Source of the DNA: Gilliamella sp. ESL0441
GTDB lineage: Bacteria > Pseudomonadota > Gammaproteobacteria > Enterobacterales > Orbaceae
Length of the DNA: 64,000 bases
Assembly: GCF_019469185.1 (NCBI RefSeq)
Contig: NZ_CP048264.1
Coordinates: 2,604,001-2,668,000, forward strand
Direction of reading: 5' to 3'
Shown: piece by piece, positions 35,624 through 46,450 of the stretch
How positions within the stretch are numbered: position 1 is the stretch's first letter
Layout of the letters: each line of letters opens with the position of its first letter
Translations under genes and position numbers: made by a program
The notes under the pieces: generated by a model
Databases searched by the model: none
Seen by the model: only the letters and a program-made list of their open reading frames with translations
Told to the model about the DNA's origin: nothing

Positions 35624-36259
35624 ATGAAAATAGCTGTTATTGGTGCAAGTGGTAAATCTGGCAGTCTGATAGTTAAAGAAGCAATTGCACGTGGGCATGA
35701 TGTGACGGCAATTGTCCGTAATCCAAATTCTCATGTTGACCCTAATGCAAAAATCTTAGTTAAAGATCTATTTGATCTGACTTATGAAGATTTGAAACCT
35801 TTTGATGTGATTGTTGATGCATTTGCAACATGGAGCCTTGAATCACTGCCTCAACATCAAACAAGTTTAAAACATTTAACTGATATTTTAAGCGGTAAAC
35901 CTAACCGTTTATTAGTTGTTGGTGGTGCAGGTAGTTTATATGTCAATCCTGAACATACTATTCGTTTAGTTGATACACCCGAGTTTCCAGAAGAATTCAA
36001 ACCACTAGCTAATAATATGGCTAAAGCACTTGATGAATTAAAAAAATGTCAGGATGTGAACTGGACTTACTTAAGCCCAGCTATTGAGTTTATTGCCGAT
36101 GGCGCAAGAACAGGTCACTACAAAGCAGGCGGTGAACAGGTCTTATTCAATACTCAAGGAAAAAGCCAAATTAGCTATGCTGATTATGCCATTGCCATGG
36201 TTGATGAAGCAGAAAATGCCAAACACATTAAACAACGTTTTACAGTAGTGACAGAATAA
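35624..36259 (+). CDS. NAD(P)-binding oxidoreductase (NmrA/YwnB-like)
   Basis: The 211-residue atypical SDR has an N-terminal Rossmann motif GASGKSGS at about 8-15 and a GGAGSLYV segment at about 104. No classical YxxxK catalytic pair stands out, as in NAD(P)H-binding sensor/reductase members. An AAAGGAG ribosome-binding site precedes the ATG. It pairs with the divergent HxlR regulator, suggesting a quinone or redox stress role. Confidence 0.85.
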   Translation: MKIAVIGASGKSGSLIVKEAIARGHDVTAIVRNPNSHVDPNAKILVKDLFDLTYEDLKPFDVIVDAFATWSLESLPQHQTSLKHLTDILSGKPNRLLVVGGAGSLYVNPEHTIRLVDTPEFPEEFKPLANNMAKALDELKKCQDVNWTYLSPAIEFIADGARTGHYKAGGEQVLFNTQGKSQISYADYAIAMVDEAENAKHIKQRFTVVTE

Positions 36260-36275
36260 GATAACAACCTATTTT

Positions 36276-36308
36276 ATATAGTGAACGGCTAATGCCTGTT
36301 CACTATAT
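36276..36308. terminator. Hairpin terminator between the oxidoreductase and flhA
   Basis: ATATAGTGAAC pairs with GTTCACTATAT around a loop that holds an inner GGC/GCC stem. A T-run (gcttttta) follows on the plus strand. The genes converge here, so it may serve both. Confidence 0.7.
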
Positions 36309-36366
36309 GATAGCGCTTTTTATTACTGAATTTTCAATTTAAGCGTGATTAATCAAATTACTGGTA

Positions 36367-38454
36367 CTATTCTACACCAATTTGACAAGTCATTTTAATT
36401 TCTCGATTATCCGTGATTTCTAAGTTTGACAATACCACTAGCTGTGGAAAATGGGGTCTTAAAAATTGTGATAGCATCGGCCTTAATGTGTGGTTAACCA
36501 AGAGTACAGGCGGTGCACCAATGGCATCTTGCTGATTTAAAGCTTGCTTAACTTGTTGAATAATATGATCCGCCAGTCCCGGTTCAACATTACTGGTATT
36601 TTGGAGTGCTTGTAACAACAATCGTTCCAAATTCACATTTAAACCAATGACATTAATTGCCCCATTCCCCGGAAACCATTGTTGTGTTATCACTCTTCCT
36701 AAAGCTATTCGCACTAGGCTAAGCAATTGATAAGCATCGTTTTGATTCGGTGCATGTTCGCTTATGGTTTCGATAATTGTGCGCATATCACGTATTGACA
36801 CTTTTTCGGCGATTAAATTTTGGAGTATTTTATGAAACGTCGTTAACGTAATGACGCTTGGTATGAAGTCCTCCACCAATTTTGGAATATCTTGTTTAAC
36901 ATGATCCAATAACTCTTGTGTTTCCACTCGTCCTAATAAATCACTGGCGAACTGTTGTAACAAATGATTAAAATGCGTCGCAATCATGGTGCTGGTATCA
37001 ACAACGGTATAACCTAAAATTTGAGCATTTTCTTTATTACTTGCGTCTATCCATACCGCAGGTAAACCAAACGCAGGCTCGGTAGTGGGTATTCCGTCAA
37101 TGGTTTCTGTCACATTCCCCGGATTAATCGCTAACCATTTGTTATTTACGATTTCACCTTTTCCTATTTCCCCGCCTTTAATAAATAATTTATATTGATA
37201 AGGCGCGAGCGATAAATTATCTCGGATATGAACTTGAGGCGGCAAAAAACCAAACGTTTGAGCAAACTTTTTCCGTAAACTGCGTATCCGACCCAATAAT
37301 TCACCATTCTGAGTCTGATCTACCATAGGGATTAACCCATACCCCACTTCCATTGCTAAAATATCTTCAATACTGACGTCCGACCAAGATGCTTCAATAT
37401 TACTAGGTGTCGTTGCTTGCGTATCAACTTGCTTAGTGCTGGCAGTCGTATCATTTTTCTTCTGCTTATTAAGCCACCAAGACAACACAACTAATATCGC
37501 AGTAAACAGTAAAAACACTAGATTTGGCATACCCGGAATCAAACCCAATAATCCAATGACTACCGCAGTCAAGATTAATACTTGTGGATTTTTAAACAAC
37601 TGGTTTAGCATCTGTTCACTGATGTTTTCTTGTGATGTCACTCTTGTCACAATCACGCCAGCAGCCGTTGAAATAATTAAAGAAGGGATTTGAGCAACCA
37701 GACCATCACCAATAGTTAATAATACATACGTCTGACTCGCATCCGCTAGTGCCATACCATGTTGTACAACCCCTACTAACAGCCCACCGATAATTGTAAT
37801 TGCCATTATCAATAAGCCAGCAATCGCATCACCCCGAACAAATTTACTTGCTCCGTCCATTGAACCATAAAAATCGGCTTCTTGGGTAACTTCGGCTCGG
37901 CGTGCTTTGGCTTCGTCTTCACCAATTAATCCAGCATTTAGATCCGCATCAATTGCCATTTGCTTACCGGGCATTCCATCTAATGCAAAACGAGCCCCGA
38001 CTTCGGCTATTCGCCCTGCCCCTTTCGTGATAACCATAAAATTAATAATCACCAAAATGATAAAAACCACAATACCTATCGCAAAATTGCCACCTACCAG
38101 AAAATGACCAAAAGCTTCAATCACCCGACCTGCGGCATGACTGCCAGTATGACCTTTTAACAGAACAACCCGCGTCGAGGCAACATTTAATGACAAGCGT
38201 AATAAAGTCGCAAACAATAACACGGTTGGGAAAGCAGCAAAATCAAGTACACGCTTAGTAAACAATGCCACAATCAAAATAATAATTGATAACGCAATAT
38301 TGAAGGTAAAAAACAGGTCTAAAATAAACGCAGGTAACGGTAATACCATCATTGAAAGAATCAATAAAATTAGCAGTGGACCTGCTAAAATTTGATAATG
38401 CCCTTTTTTAAGCCCATTGGTTGATAAAAACGAAACTATTTTATTTTTAATCAT
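36367..38454 (-). CDS. flhA: Flagellar export gate protein FlhA
   Basis: The 695-residue protein has about eight N-terminal membrane segments (to about 330) and a large cytosolic domain that docks export substrates and chaperones. The FHIPEP-family signature region (EVGARFALDGMPGKQMAID) is present. It is co-transcribed with flhB, 8 bases upstream. Length is normal. No flhE follows. Confidence 0.96.
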   Translation of the reverse strand: MIKNKIVSFLSTNGLKKGHYQILAGPLLILLILSMMVLPLPAFILDLFFTFNIALSIIILIVALFTKRVLDFAAFPTVLLFATLLRLSLNVASTRVVLLKGHTGSHAAGRVIEAFGHFLVGGNFAIGIVVFIILVIINFMVITKGAGRIAEVGARFALDGMPGKQMAIDADLNAGLIGEDEAKARRAEVTQEADFYGSMDGASKFVRGDAIAGLLIMAITIIGGLLVGVVQHGMALADASQTYVLLTIGDGLVAQIPSLIISTAAGVIVTRVTSQENISEQMLNQLFKNPQVLILTAVVIGLLGLIPGMPNLVFLLFTAILVVLSWWLNKQKKNDTTASTKQVDTQATTPSNIEASWSDVSIEDILAMEVGYGLIPMVDQTQNGELLGRIRSLRKKFAQTFGFLPPQVHIRDNLSLAPYQYKLFIKGGEIGKGEIVNNKWLAINPGNVTETIDGIPTTEPAFGLPAVWIDASNKENAQILGYTVVDTSTMIATHFNHLLQQFASDLLGRVETQELLDHVKQDIPKLVEDFIPSVITLTTFHKILQNLIAEKVSIRDMRTIIETISEHAPNQNDAYQLLSLVRIALGRVITQQWFPGNGAINVIGLNVNLERLLLQALQNTSNVEPGLADHIIQQVKQALNQQDAIGAPPVLLVNHTLRPMLSQFLRPHFPQLVVLSNLEITDNREIKMTCQIGVE

Positions 38455-38462
38455 GTAATTAA

Positions 38463-39602
38463 TTACCGCCTTGGTTGATTTTCTGCTAATGACTCAGGTA
38501 CCGGCAAATTGTTAGGTGTAATCGGTTTATCACCGCCAAATTTATGCCACCGTTTTAATTGATAAACCCAAGCAAGAATTTGCGCAACAGCTGTATATAA
38601 TTCGGTTGGAATGGTCTCGCCAATTTCACCATAACGATATAAAGCCCTAGCCAGTGGTGGCGCTTCTAATTGTGGAATATGATGTTGATTGCCGATCTCC
38701 CTGATTCGTAAAGCGATTTGATCGGTTCCTTTTGCCAATACTTTAGGGGCTATCATGGTTTTTTCATCATAATGTAAAGCAACCGCATAATGAGTCGGGT
38801 TGGTTACAATGACATTTGCTTTAGCGACATCTTTCATCATGCGACGCCTTGCCATGGCTTGCTGCATCTGCCGAATACGGCCTTTTATTTGAGGATTCCC
38901 CTCTTGCTCTTTAAACTCATCTTTAATTTCCTGTTTTGACATCATCAATTTTTTTAAATTACTCCAAATCTGATAAAAGATATCAAAACCGACCATCGGA
39001 ATAAGTGATAACACCATGAATAATCCACAAATCAAAATAAGATCTATCGCTTTTGTTAATGCGCTATTTAAATACATTTTTGTAAGAGAAAGCAGATTTG
39101 GAAACAAGTCGAATAATAACAATGAAGCAGCTAAGGTAATTAATATGACTTTTAGCATACTTTTAAATAATTCCGCTAAAATTCGGCGACTAAACATCCG
39201 CCCAAAACCAGAAATCGGATTCAACTTTTTAAAATTGGGTTTAATTGATTGCCAACTAAATAACAAGCCACCCACACAAAGCGGCGCCACAATAGCAAAG
39301 ATAGCCAAGGCAAAAAACAGAGGAACAATAGCCCAAAAGCCAGCGGTCATTAACTCAATCAAATTGGTCAGAATACGAGATTCATCATTTACACGAAAAG
39401 AGACCTGCATCGCAGTTTTTATTATGATGATTAACTTCTGGACTAATGCAGAACCCATTAACCAAAAAAGCATAATGCCCACCAACAAAATAATGACGGA
39501 AGTCAATTCTCGTGAACGGGGTATCTGTCCCTTCTCTTTAGCTTTTTTTAGTTTGCTATCGGTGGGGCGTTCGCTTTTATCTACATCACTTTCATTCGCC
39601 AT
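38463..39602 (-). CDS. flhB: Flagellar export switch protein FlhB
   Basis: This 379-residue protein has four membrane segments and a cytosolic domain with the autocleavage motif NPTH (in VIVTNPTHYAVAL). It switches export from rod/hook to filament substrates. It is the first gene of the flhBA operon. Confidence 0.96.
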   Translation of the reverse strand: MANESDVDKSERPTDSKLKKAKEKGQIPRSRELTSVIILLVGIMLFWLMGSALVQKLIIIIKTAMQVSFRVNDESRILTNLIELMTAGFWAIVPLFFALAIFAIVAPLCVGGLLFSWQSIKPNFKKLNPISGFGRMFSRRILAELFKSMLKVILITLAASLLLFDLFPNLLSLTKMYLNSALTKAIDLILICGLFMVLSLIPMVGFDIFYQIWSNLKKLMMSKQEIKDEFKEQEGNPQIKGRIRQMQQAMARRRMMKDVAKANVIVTNPTHYAVALHYDEKTMIAPKVLAKGTDQIALRIREIGNQHHIPQLEAPPLARALYRYGEIGETIPTELYTAVAQILAWVYQLKRWHKFGGDKPITPNNLPVPESLAENQPRR

Positions 39603-39744
39603 GATAGGGGTTAATAGTATCTAACTGTCTAAATAGAAATAAAATAGTCACAGTATGTACTTAACACACTAAAGTTATTGGCTTGATTAAACGACAAATT
39701 AAGGTGTATTTAACGCGTTTACACTGAACACACCGCAATTATCA

Positions 39745-40179
39745 TTAAACTTTTGCTCGTTTTGATGAGATTGTTTCGGTTTGTTGATAACCATTATTGG
39801 TATAAACAACCGGATTATGAATACTTTTTAAATGATCGATAGTTTGCTGAGTACGATGCATACGATTTTGAATAATCAAACCATTATCACGATTGATATT
39901 CGCTAATAACCGCGTAGTGGTTGTAATGGATTGCCATTGCTCTGCCAGTTCTGGATTTTCACTATAAGGGGAAGATAGATTGAGTTGTTTACTGGTATTA
40001 ATTCGTTTTTCATCTAATAATTTTAATTCAATAAGTAATTGACTCTTTTTATTGATGATTTCATTGAGTTGATTGATAGAACTGTTTTCAATAAGCACTT
40101 GTTGCTCTGTCTGCAAAATGTCTGAAAGTGTTTGTAACATGACGGTTATTTTATTTAAGATGTCATTTAATTCTAACAT
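39745..40179 (-). CDS. flgN: FlgN chaperone for FlgK/FlgL
   Basis: The 144-residue, mostly helical protein has typical FlgN content (LQTLSDILQTEQQVL, helical heptads). It follows flgM by 26 bases, which is the standard pairing. It is expected to escort the hook-filament junction proteins to the export gate. Similarity is low, as usual for FlgN; context carries the call. Confidence 0.8.
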   Translation of the reverse strand: MLELNDILNKITVMLQTLSDILQTEQQVLIENSSINQLNEIINKKSQLLIELKLLDEKRINTSKQLNLSSPYSENPELAEQWQSITTTTRLLANINRDNGLIIQNRMHRTQQTIDHLKSIHNPVVYTNNGYQQTETISSKRAKV

Positions 40180-40205
40180 TTTTATTTCCTTTCAAACTTT
40201 ACTAA

Positions 40206-40502
40206 CTATTCAATATTTTCAATCATCTGTTTGATAAGTTCATCAGCTATTTTTGTGGTGTTTATCACTAATTTACCTTCAGTAATAGCCTGTTTTATGT
40301 TATCAACTTTTTCCATATCAATGTCATTATGCGTAGACTGTAAAAGCGATAAGGTATTTTGACTTAATGTCACATTAGCACTGCTGGTCAGGCTATTTTC
40401 TGTCTGCTGAGATGATCGTGGGCTTTTTTGTTGCTCATTGATAACATCACGATTAAGTAATCCTGCTATTGTCGTTACCGATTTAGTCGCTTCTATACTC
40501 AT
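40206..40502 (-). CDS. flgM: Anti-sigma-28 factor FlgM
   Basis: The 98-residue protein has a disordered N-terminal half and a C-terminal helix (NIKQAITEGKLVINTTKIADEL) with the FlgM pattern. It holds FliA inactive until it is exported through the finished hook. A sigma-28 promoter at 40545-40571 sits just upstream. Confidence 0.88.
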   Translation of the reverse strand: MSIEATKSVTTIAGLLNRDVINEQQKSPRSSQQTENSLTSSANVTLSQNTLSLLQSTHNDIDMEKVDNIKQAITEGKLVINTTKIADELIKQMIENIE

Positions 40503-40544
40503 AAAATACCTTTGATCAAAAATTTAATGATTTGTTTAGTCTAA

Positions 40545-40571
40545 TTATCGGCAAAAATAAAAAAATCATTA
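40545..40571 (-). promoter_or_regulatory. Sigma-28 promoter for flgMN
   Basis: On the minus strand, TAATGATT, 11 bases, GCCGATAA. The -10 is exact and the -35 matches TAAAGTTT at 6 of 8. Flagellar class III control of flgM matches enteric bacteria. Confidence 0.75.
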
Positions 40572-40574
40572 ATT

Positions 40575-41234
40575 TTATTTATCGAAAATTGTCACACCTT
40601 CTTGCGTAACAATACCTTCAACAATATTGCCAGAATTAAGCTTTACACTAATATGATCATCTAAGGCGCCATTATTAAGAGATTTACCTTTTGTTGCAAT
40701 CACATACCCCTCTCCATTAATCAAGACTTTCACCATTTGACCAGCCTTGATGTGCCAATTTTGTTGCAGCATTGAAGTTCGAATTGGCTCATCAAGCTCA
40801 ATGTTACGTAATGCAATATGATTAATAATGTGCTGCTTATTTAAAATTACCGAATTGGCTAGAAGATCAAGTCGTCCCAATTTTGACCGTATCAGTGCAT
40901 CAGTAATGATCGTTCCTGCACTTATAGGTTTATCAGCGACAAAATAACGTCCCTCAGCACTGACTTTTATTTGCAAATACTGAGGTTTATTACCGCATTT
41001 AACGCCAATGGTCATCGTACCCCACTGTTTTTTATTATTCAGTAGCGTAATTTTGGGCTCATCACACATTAACTGCGGTTTAGGCGATATATAAGATATC
41101 GAAATATTATCGACAGGAACCGTTATATGTTTTGAAACTAAATCATTCACCGCTCTTTCAAATGAATCAGCCATCGCCATATTGGTCACCAATAACAGTG
41201 AAATAAGCTGTATTAATCTAATAACCTTAATCAT
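40575..41234 (-). CDS. flgA: P-ring assembly chaperone FlgA
   Basis: The 219-residue protein has a signal peptide (LIQLISLLLVTNMAMA) and a C-terminal SAF domain (about 95-160, ISAGTIITDALI). It helps FlgI assemble in the periplasm. It is divergent from flgB across a 153-base gap that should carry FlhDC-dependent promoters. Confidence 0.92.
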   Translation of the reverse strand: MIKVIRLIQLISLLLVTNMAMADSFERAVNDLVSKHITVPVDNISISYISPKPQLMCDEPKITLLNNKKQWGTMTIGVKCGNKPQYLQIKVSAEGRYFVADKPISAGTIITDALIRSKLGRLDLLANSVILNKQHIINHIALRNIELDEPIRTSMLQQNWHIKAGQMVKVLINGEGYVIATKGKSLNNGALDDHISVKLNSGNIVEGIVTQEGVTIFDK

Positions 41235-41387
41235 ATTTGCTTGTTTTAAAATTATTTGTAAGCCGATTTTACTGTATGAACAATTTTATTGAATGTTGAA
41301 ATAAGGACAATTTTTGTTGTTATTTATACGATGAATTTTTTTTGATTCACATAAAATTTTAAATATCAAACAAAGTGAGACGATTTT

Positions 41388-41798
41388 ATGCTGAATAAAT
41401 TAGACACCTTTATTAATTTTCATCAACAAGCATTAAATGTACGTGAAAAAAGACAAACTATCTTAGCATCAAATATTGCTAATAGTGATACACCGAATTA
41501 TCAAGCGCGTGATATTGATTTTAATGCCGAATTGAAAAAAGCACTAACTCATCAGAATAGTCGCCATCACCTACAACTTAACGTAACGTCGAATCAACAT
41601 ATACAGATCAATGCACCTGCTATAACAAATGTAAATATGCTTTATCGTATTCCTTATCAAGCATCAGCGGACGGTAATACGGTCGAAATGGATCAAGAAC
41701 GCACAGCATTTATGGATAACAGTATCCACTATCAAAGCAATTTAACTTTTTTAGGTGAACAATTTAAAAATGTAATGTCTGTATTACAGCAAGGATAA
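41388..41798 (+). CDS. flgB: Proximal rod protein FlgB
   Basis: This 136-residue rod protein has the N-terminal motif [16 protein letters not shown] and a C-terminal amphipathic helix. It is the first gene of the flgBCDEFGHIJ operon, with flgC 5 bases on. Confidence 0.95.
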   Translation: MLNKLDTFINFHQQALNVREKRQTILASNIANSDTPNYQARDIDFNAELKKALTHQNSRHHLQLNVTSNQHIQINAPAITNVNMLYRIPYQASADGNTVEMDQERTAFMDNSIHYQSNLTFLGEQFKNVMSVLQQG

Positions 41799-41803
41799 TC
41801 AAT

Positions 41804-42208
41804 ATGAGTTTTTCAATTTTTGCAATTTCTGGCTCGGCCTTAATGGCACAAACTCAGCGAATGAATGTCAGCGCCAGTAATTTAGCGAATGCTGACAGCA
41901 TCACCAGCACATCAGGAAAAGCATACCAAGCAAAACAAGTTATTTTTCAGGTGGATAATAACGGTGAGCAAAATAGTATTGCTGGCGTTAAAGTCGCCCA
42001 AGTGATCGAAGACCCGTCACCCATGAACTTAGTTTATGAGCCACATCATCCATTAGCCGATGAGAAAGGTTACATCCAAAAACCCAATGTCGATGTTGTT
42101 GCCGAAATGGTCAACACCATATCAGCATCACGCAGCTATCAAGCCAATGTCGAAGTCATTAATACCGCCAAAAGCCTAATGTTAAAAACATTGACATTAG
42201 GTCAATAG
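41804..42208 (+). CDS. flgC: Proximal rod protein FlgC
   Basis: The 134-residue protein has the N-terminal [10 protein letters not shown] motif and the C-terminal [17 protein letters not shown] motif, both of the rod/hook family. Normal length. Confidence 0.95.
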   Translation: MSFSIFAISGSALMAQTQRMNVSASNLANADSITSTSGKAYQAKQVIFQVDNNGEQNSIAGVKVAQVIEDPSPMNLVYEPHHPLADEKGYIQKPNVDVVAEMVNTISASRSYQANVEVINTAKSLMLKTLTLGQ

Positions 42209-42221
42209 CAAGGAGTGATAG

Positions 42222-42941
42222 ATGGGTGTAACAAATGTGTCTGTATCCGAATCGGTAGGCGTAAATGGTGTTCAAACCAAACAAAAAAGTACAACTGATG
42301 GCAATTCCAGTAAAGAATTACAAGATAACTTTTTAACGTTACTGATTGCCCAGATGAAGAATCAAGATCCAACCAATCCAATGGATAATAGCCAATTAAC
42401 CTCGCAACTTGCTCAAATTAACACATTAGCGGGGATTGAAAGATTAAATACCACGCTAGGCATGGTGTCTGGGCAAATTGACGATAGTTTATCGGTCAAT
42501 GCCAGCAACATGATTGGTAAAGGGGTAATGGTACCTGGCAATAAAATTTTAGTGGCGACCTCTGAGCTTGAAGGTACTGATAACGAAACCGAAACCATTA
42601 CCACACCATTTGGTTTTGAGCTAATGCGTGATGCTGATTCAGTCATCATTACGATTTTAGATGAAAATGGTAATGTCGTACGTGAAGTCGATTTAGGTTC
42701 GATTCCTGCTGGGGTTAGCTCCTTCACTTGGGACGGTCAGCTGAACGATGGCACCACCGCACCAGATGGTAGTTATACCTTTTCGGTCAATGCCAGTTAC
42801 GATGGACAAAAAGTATCCTCAACGTCACTTGGCTATTCGGTAGTCTATGGTGTGATAAACAGTAAAGTTAATAATAAAGTATTACTCGATTTAGGAATAC
42901 TTGGTTCAATTAGTATTGACGAAGTACGTCAAATTCTTTAA
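42222..42941 (+). CDS. flgD: Hook cap protein FlgD
   Basis: The 239-residue hook scaffold has the conserved FLTLLIAQMKNQDPTNPM segment near the N-terminus, then tandem Tudor-like and FnIII-like domains (about 100-220). An AAGGAG ribosome-binding site precedes the ATG. It should be removed when the hook is complete. Confidence 0.95.
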   Translation: MGVTNVSVSESVGVNGVQTKQKSTTDGNSSKELQDNFLTLLIAQMKNQDPTNPMDNSQLTSQLAQINTLAGIERLNTTLGMVSGQIDDSLSVNASNMIGKGVMVPGNKILVATSELEGTDNETETITTPFGFELMRDADSVIITILDENGNVVREVDLGSIPAGVSSFTWDGQLNDGTTAPDGSYTFSVNASYDGQKVSSTSLGYSVVYGVINSKVNNKVLLDLGILGSISIDEVRQIL

Positions 42942-42957
42942 GGGAGATGAAATTCAA

Positions 42958-44169
42958 ATGGGATTTTCTCAAGCAATTAGCGGCATGAATGCTGCATCAA
43001 AACAATTAGACGTCATTGGTAATAATATTGCCAATTCTGCAACCGTTGGCTTTAAAAGTGCGAGTATCTCATTTGCCGACATGTATGCCGGATCAAAAGT
43101 TGGTATGGGTGTGAAAGTTGCAGCCGTCATGCAAAATTTTGGTGACGGAACAACAACCGCCACTAACAATAGTTTAGATGTTGCTATTTCTGGCAATGGT
43201 TTTTTTCGCTTAGTGGATAGTAGTGGACAAATTTATTATAGCCGTAATGGTCAATTTCAATTAGATGCCGAGCGCAACATCATTTCGGCGGATGGTTTGC
43301 AACTCACTGGCTACTTAGCCACCGGCACACCGCCACAAATTGCACAAGGTGCAGCACCGGGGCCTCTTAAAATTTCGCAAGAAATGTTAAATGCTGCCGC
43401 AACAACAAAAGCATCATTACAAACTAACTTAAACTCAAATAGTACGGTACCTGAAAAACAGCCTATTAATGCACTTGATGCCGATACGTTCAACTACTCA
43501 ACAACGCTGACAACTTACGATTCGCTCGGTAATCAACGTAATGTACAACTGTTTTATGTCAAAACAGCCGATAATCAATGGGATGTGCATTATCTTGACA
43601 GCAGCGACCCGAATGCAACATTACAAAAAATGGGGCAAATGGAATTTGATTCATCCGGTAAATTAATCAGTGATCCAGAAATGACCGTAAATATTAACGG
43701 TATTAATGGCTCGGCTGACAACACCTTTACACTATCACTGGCTAATAGTTCTCAGCAAAATATGGGCAAAGAAGTGGGCAGTATCAAAACCCCTGTCGTT
43801 GATGGTTATGCACCGGGTGACTTAGTCGGGTACAACATCAATAATGATGGATCGATTTACGGTATCTATTCTAACCAACAAACCATGTTGTTAGGTCAAA
43901 TTGCGATGGCGGATTTTGCCAATGTTAACGGACTAGAGTCAGCAGGCAATAACAATTGGCGTTCAACACTTCAATCCGGCGCTGAAGTATTAGGTATCGC
44001 AAACTCAGGCACGATGGGCGCATTGACCAGCGGTGCAGTAGAATCATCCAATGTGGATATGAGTCAAGAATTAGTCAACATGATTGTTGCCCAGCGCAAT
44101 TATCAATCTAATTCACAAACCATAAAAACGCAGGATCAGATACTTAACACATTGGTTAACTTGCGTTAA
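42958..44169 (+). CDS. flgE: Hook protein FlgE
   Basis: The 403-residue protein has the N-terminal DVIGNNIANSATVGFK motif and C-terminal MIVAQRNYQSNSQTIKT. The frame opens 19 codons earlier inside flgD, but AGGGAG before the ATG at 42958 and the family N-terminus (MGFSQAISG) set the start. Length fits enteric FlgE. Confidence 0.95.
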   Translation: MGFSQAISGMNAASKQLDVIGNNIANSATVGFKSASISFADMYAGSKVGMGVKVAAVMQNFGDGTTTATNNSLDVAISGNGFFRLVDSSGQIYYSRNGQFQLDAERNIISADGLQLTGYLATGTPPQIAQGAAPGPLKISQEMLNAAATTKASLQTNLNSNSTVPEKQPINALDADTFNYSTTLTTYDSLGNQRNVQLFYVKTADNQWDVHYLDSSDPNATLQKMGQMEFDSSGKLISDPEMTVNINGINGSADNTFTLSLANSSQQNMGKEVGSIKTPVVDGYAPGDLVGYNINNDGSIYGIYSNQQTMLLGQIAMADFANVNGLESAGNNNWRSTLQSGAEVLGIANSGTMGALTSGAVESSNVDMSQELVNMIVAQRNYQSNSQTIKTQDQILNTLVNLR

Positions 44170-44183
44170 TTAAGGAATAAATT

Positions 44184-44939
44184 ATGGATCGCGTTATTTA
44201 TACAGCCATGTCGGCAGCAAGTCAGACTCTTCATCGGCAAGCAATAACCAGTAATAACCTAGCCAATGTTTCAACATCAGGCTTTCGTGCCCAATTAGCC
44301 GCAATGAAAGCGATACCTATTGTTGGCAGCACTATGCCAACCCGAACAATGGTCACGGCAACCACCCCCACATTTGATGCCAGTATGGGGGCATTTAATT
44401 ATACTGGTCGAGAATTAGATGTTGCTTTAGCCGAAGATAACTGGTTAGCGGTACAACTTGCCGATGGTAGTGAGGCTTATACCCGTAATGGTGCGATCCA
44501 AATTGATGAAGAAGGTACATTGCGTGTTCAAGGATACCCTTTAATGGGTGATGGCGGTGTACTAACTGTTCCGCAACAATCAAAAGTCAGTATCAGTTCA
44601 GACGGGACTTTATCAGCTTTAGGCGCAGGTGATAAACCGACCACCATAGCCCAAGTGGGTAAAATTAAAAAAGTCCAACTTAAACCCAACGAAATAACTC
44701 GCGGTGATAATGGCTTGTTTCAATTGACTGAACAAACACGCAATGCCCGTGGCGCCGTATTACCCGATAATCCCAATGCCAAATTGATGTCGGGCGTATT
44801 GGAAGGCAGTAATGTTAATCCCGTTGTCGCAATGGTTGATTTAATCAGCCATTCTCGCCATTTTGAAATGCAAATGAAAGGGATCACAACCGCTGACGAA
44901 AATGCCCAAAAAGCGAATCAAATATTATCATTGACTTAA
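44184..44939 (+). CDS. flgF: Distal-side rod protein FlgF
   Basis: This 251-residue rod protein begins MDRVIYTAMSAASQTL, with [14 protein letters not shown] following. The C-terminal NPVVAMVDLISHSRHFEMQMK matches FlgF. Same operon, 14 bases after flgE. Confidence 0.95.
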   Translation: MDRVIYTAMSAASQTLHRQAITSNNLANVSTSGFRAQLAAMKAIPIVGSTMPTRTMVTATTPTFDASMGAFNYTGRELDVALAEDNWLAVQLADGSEAYTRNGAIQIDEEGTLRVQGYPLMGDGGVLTVPQQSKVSISSDGTLSALGAGDKPTTIAQVGKIKKVQLKPNEITRGDNGLFQLTEQTRNARGAVLPDNPNAKLMSGVLEGSNVNPVVAMVDLISHSRHFEMQMKGITTADENAQKANQILSLT

Positions 44940-44954
44940 TTAGGAGTATCACCA

Positions 44955-45737
44955 ATGATTAAATCACTCTGGATTGCCAAAACCGGTTTAACCGCACAAC
45001 AAATGAATATGGATATTATTTCCAACAATCTAGCCAATGTCAGTACCAGTGGTTTTAAACGGCAAAGAGCGGTATTTGAAGATCTGCTATATCAAACTGT
45101 TCGCCAACCGGGCGCACAATCTTCAGAACAAACTACCTTACCGTCAGGCTTACAAATTGGCACAGGGGTAAGACCGGTTGCCACCGAACGAATTCACAGC
45201 CAAGGTAATTTAGAATTAACCGACAACAGTAGTGATATTGCTATTAATGGACAAGGCTTTTTCCAAGTGCTATTACCAGACGGAACCCAAGCTTATACCC
45301 GTAGTGGCGCATTTCAAGTTAACCAAAATGGACAACTCGTCACTGCCAACGGTTATGAAATTCAACCAACCATTAATATTCCCGCAAATGCAATTAAAAT
45401 GACGGTCGCGCGTGATGGTATTGTCAATGTCACCCTTGCCAATCAATCCTCGCAAGTGCAAGTAGGTCAACTGACATTACACACCTTTATTAATGATGCA
45501 GGACTTGAAAGCATGGGGGAAAATCTTTACTTAGAAACCGAAAGTTCTGGTGTGCCGACTGAAAACACCCCGGGGCTAAATGGTGCAGGATTGCTATACC
45601 AAGGTTATACCGAAACATCGAATGTCAATGTTGCCGAAGAGCTGGTAAATATGATTCAAGTACAACGTGCTTATGAAATTAACAGTAAAGCAATTTCGGC
45701 ATCCGATCAGATGCTACAACGATTAAATCAGTTATAA
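44955..45737 (+). CDS. flgG: Distal rod protein FlgG
   Basis: The 260-residue protein has [20 protein letters not shown] near the N-terminus and [20 protein letters not shown] at the end. This is highly typical FlgG, and the rod length is standard. An AGGAG site precedes the ATG. Confidence 0.96.
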   Translation: MIKSLWIAKTGLTAQQMNMDIISNNLANVSTSGFKRQRAVFEDLLYQTVRQPGAQSSEQTTLPSGLQIGTGVRPVATERIHSQGNLELTDNSSDIAINGQGFFQVLLPDGTQAYTRSGAFQVNQNGQLVTANGYEIQPTINIPANAIKMTVARDGIVNVTLANQSSQVQVGQLTLHTFINDAGLESMGENLYLETESSGVPTENTPGLNGAGLLYQGYTETSNVNVAEELVNMIQVQRAYEINSKAISASDQMLQRLNQL

Positions 45738-45746
45738 ATTAATACC

Positions 45747-46439
45747 ATGATAAACGTGATGAAATCCCTGTATATCGTGATCGCTGCGCTGTGCTTAGTG
45801 AATTGCGCACAGTTACCGAAAAAGCCATTAGTCAAAGGTGAAACGAGTATCGTTCCGCAAATGCCAGAAATTGTTAACACTAGCGGCTCTATCTATCAAG
45901 CAGCACAACCAAGTAATTTTGGTTATCAACCCATGTTTGAAGATCGCCGTCCACGCAATATTGGCGATGTGCTAACCATAGTATTACAAGAAAACGTTAG
46001 TGCCAGCAAAAGCTCATCAATCAATGCTGGACGTAATAGTTCACTGAATTTAGGGCTAAAAGCTGTGCCCACTTTTTTAGATGGACTGGTTGGACGTGGA
46101 AAAGTCGAAACAGACATGTCTGGCGGTAATGATTTTAAAGGATCTGGAGGAGCAAACGCTAAAAATACCTTTAGCGGTACTATTACTGTCACCGTACAAG
46201 ATGTAATGATAAACGGCAATTTAAAAGTCATTGGTGAAAAACAAATTGCGATAAATCAAGGAACGGAATTTATACGATTTTCAGGTGTAGTTAACCCTCG
46301 AACAATTAGCGGCAATAATACCGTTATCTCAACACAAGTAGCCGATGCCCGTATTGAATATGTCGGAAATGGTTACATCGATGAAGCACAAACTATGGGT
46401 TGGCTACAGCGTTTATTTCTCAATCTTTCACCGTTTTAA
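45747..46439 (+). CDS. flgH: L-ring lipoprotein FlgH
   Basis: The 230-residue outer-membrane lipoprotein has a lipobox, LVNC, at residues 18-21. The ring domain includes [18 protein letters not shown]. No strong ribosome-binding site is seen; the ATG at 45759 (MKSLYI) would also leave a full signal peptide and is a possible start. Confidence 0.93.
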   Translation: MINVMKSLYIVIAALCLVNCAQLPKKPLVKGETSIVPQMPEIVNTSGSIYQAAQPSNFGYQPMFEDRRPRNIGDVLTIVLQENVSASKSSSINAGRNSSLNLGLKAVPTFLDGLVGRGKVETDMSGGNDFKGSGGANAKNTFSGTITVTVQDVMINGNLKVIGEKQIAINQGTEFIRFSGVVNPRTISGNNTVISTQVADARIEYVGNGYIDEAQTMGWLQRLFLNLSPF

Positions 46440-46450
46440 CGAGTCTTAGC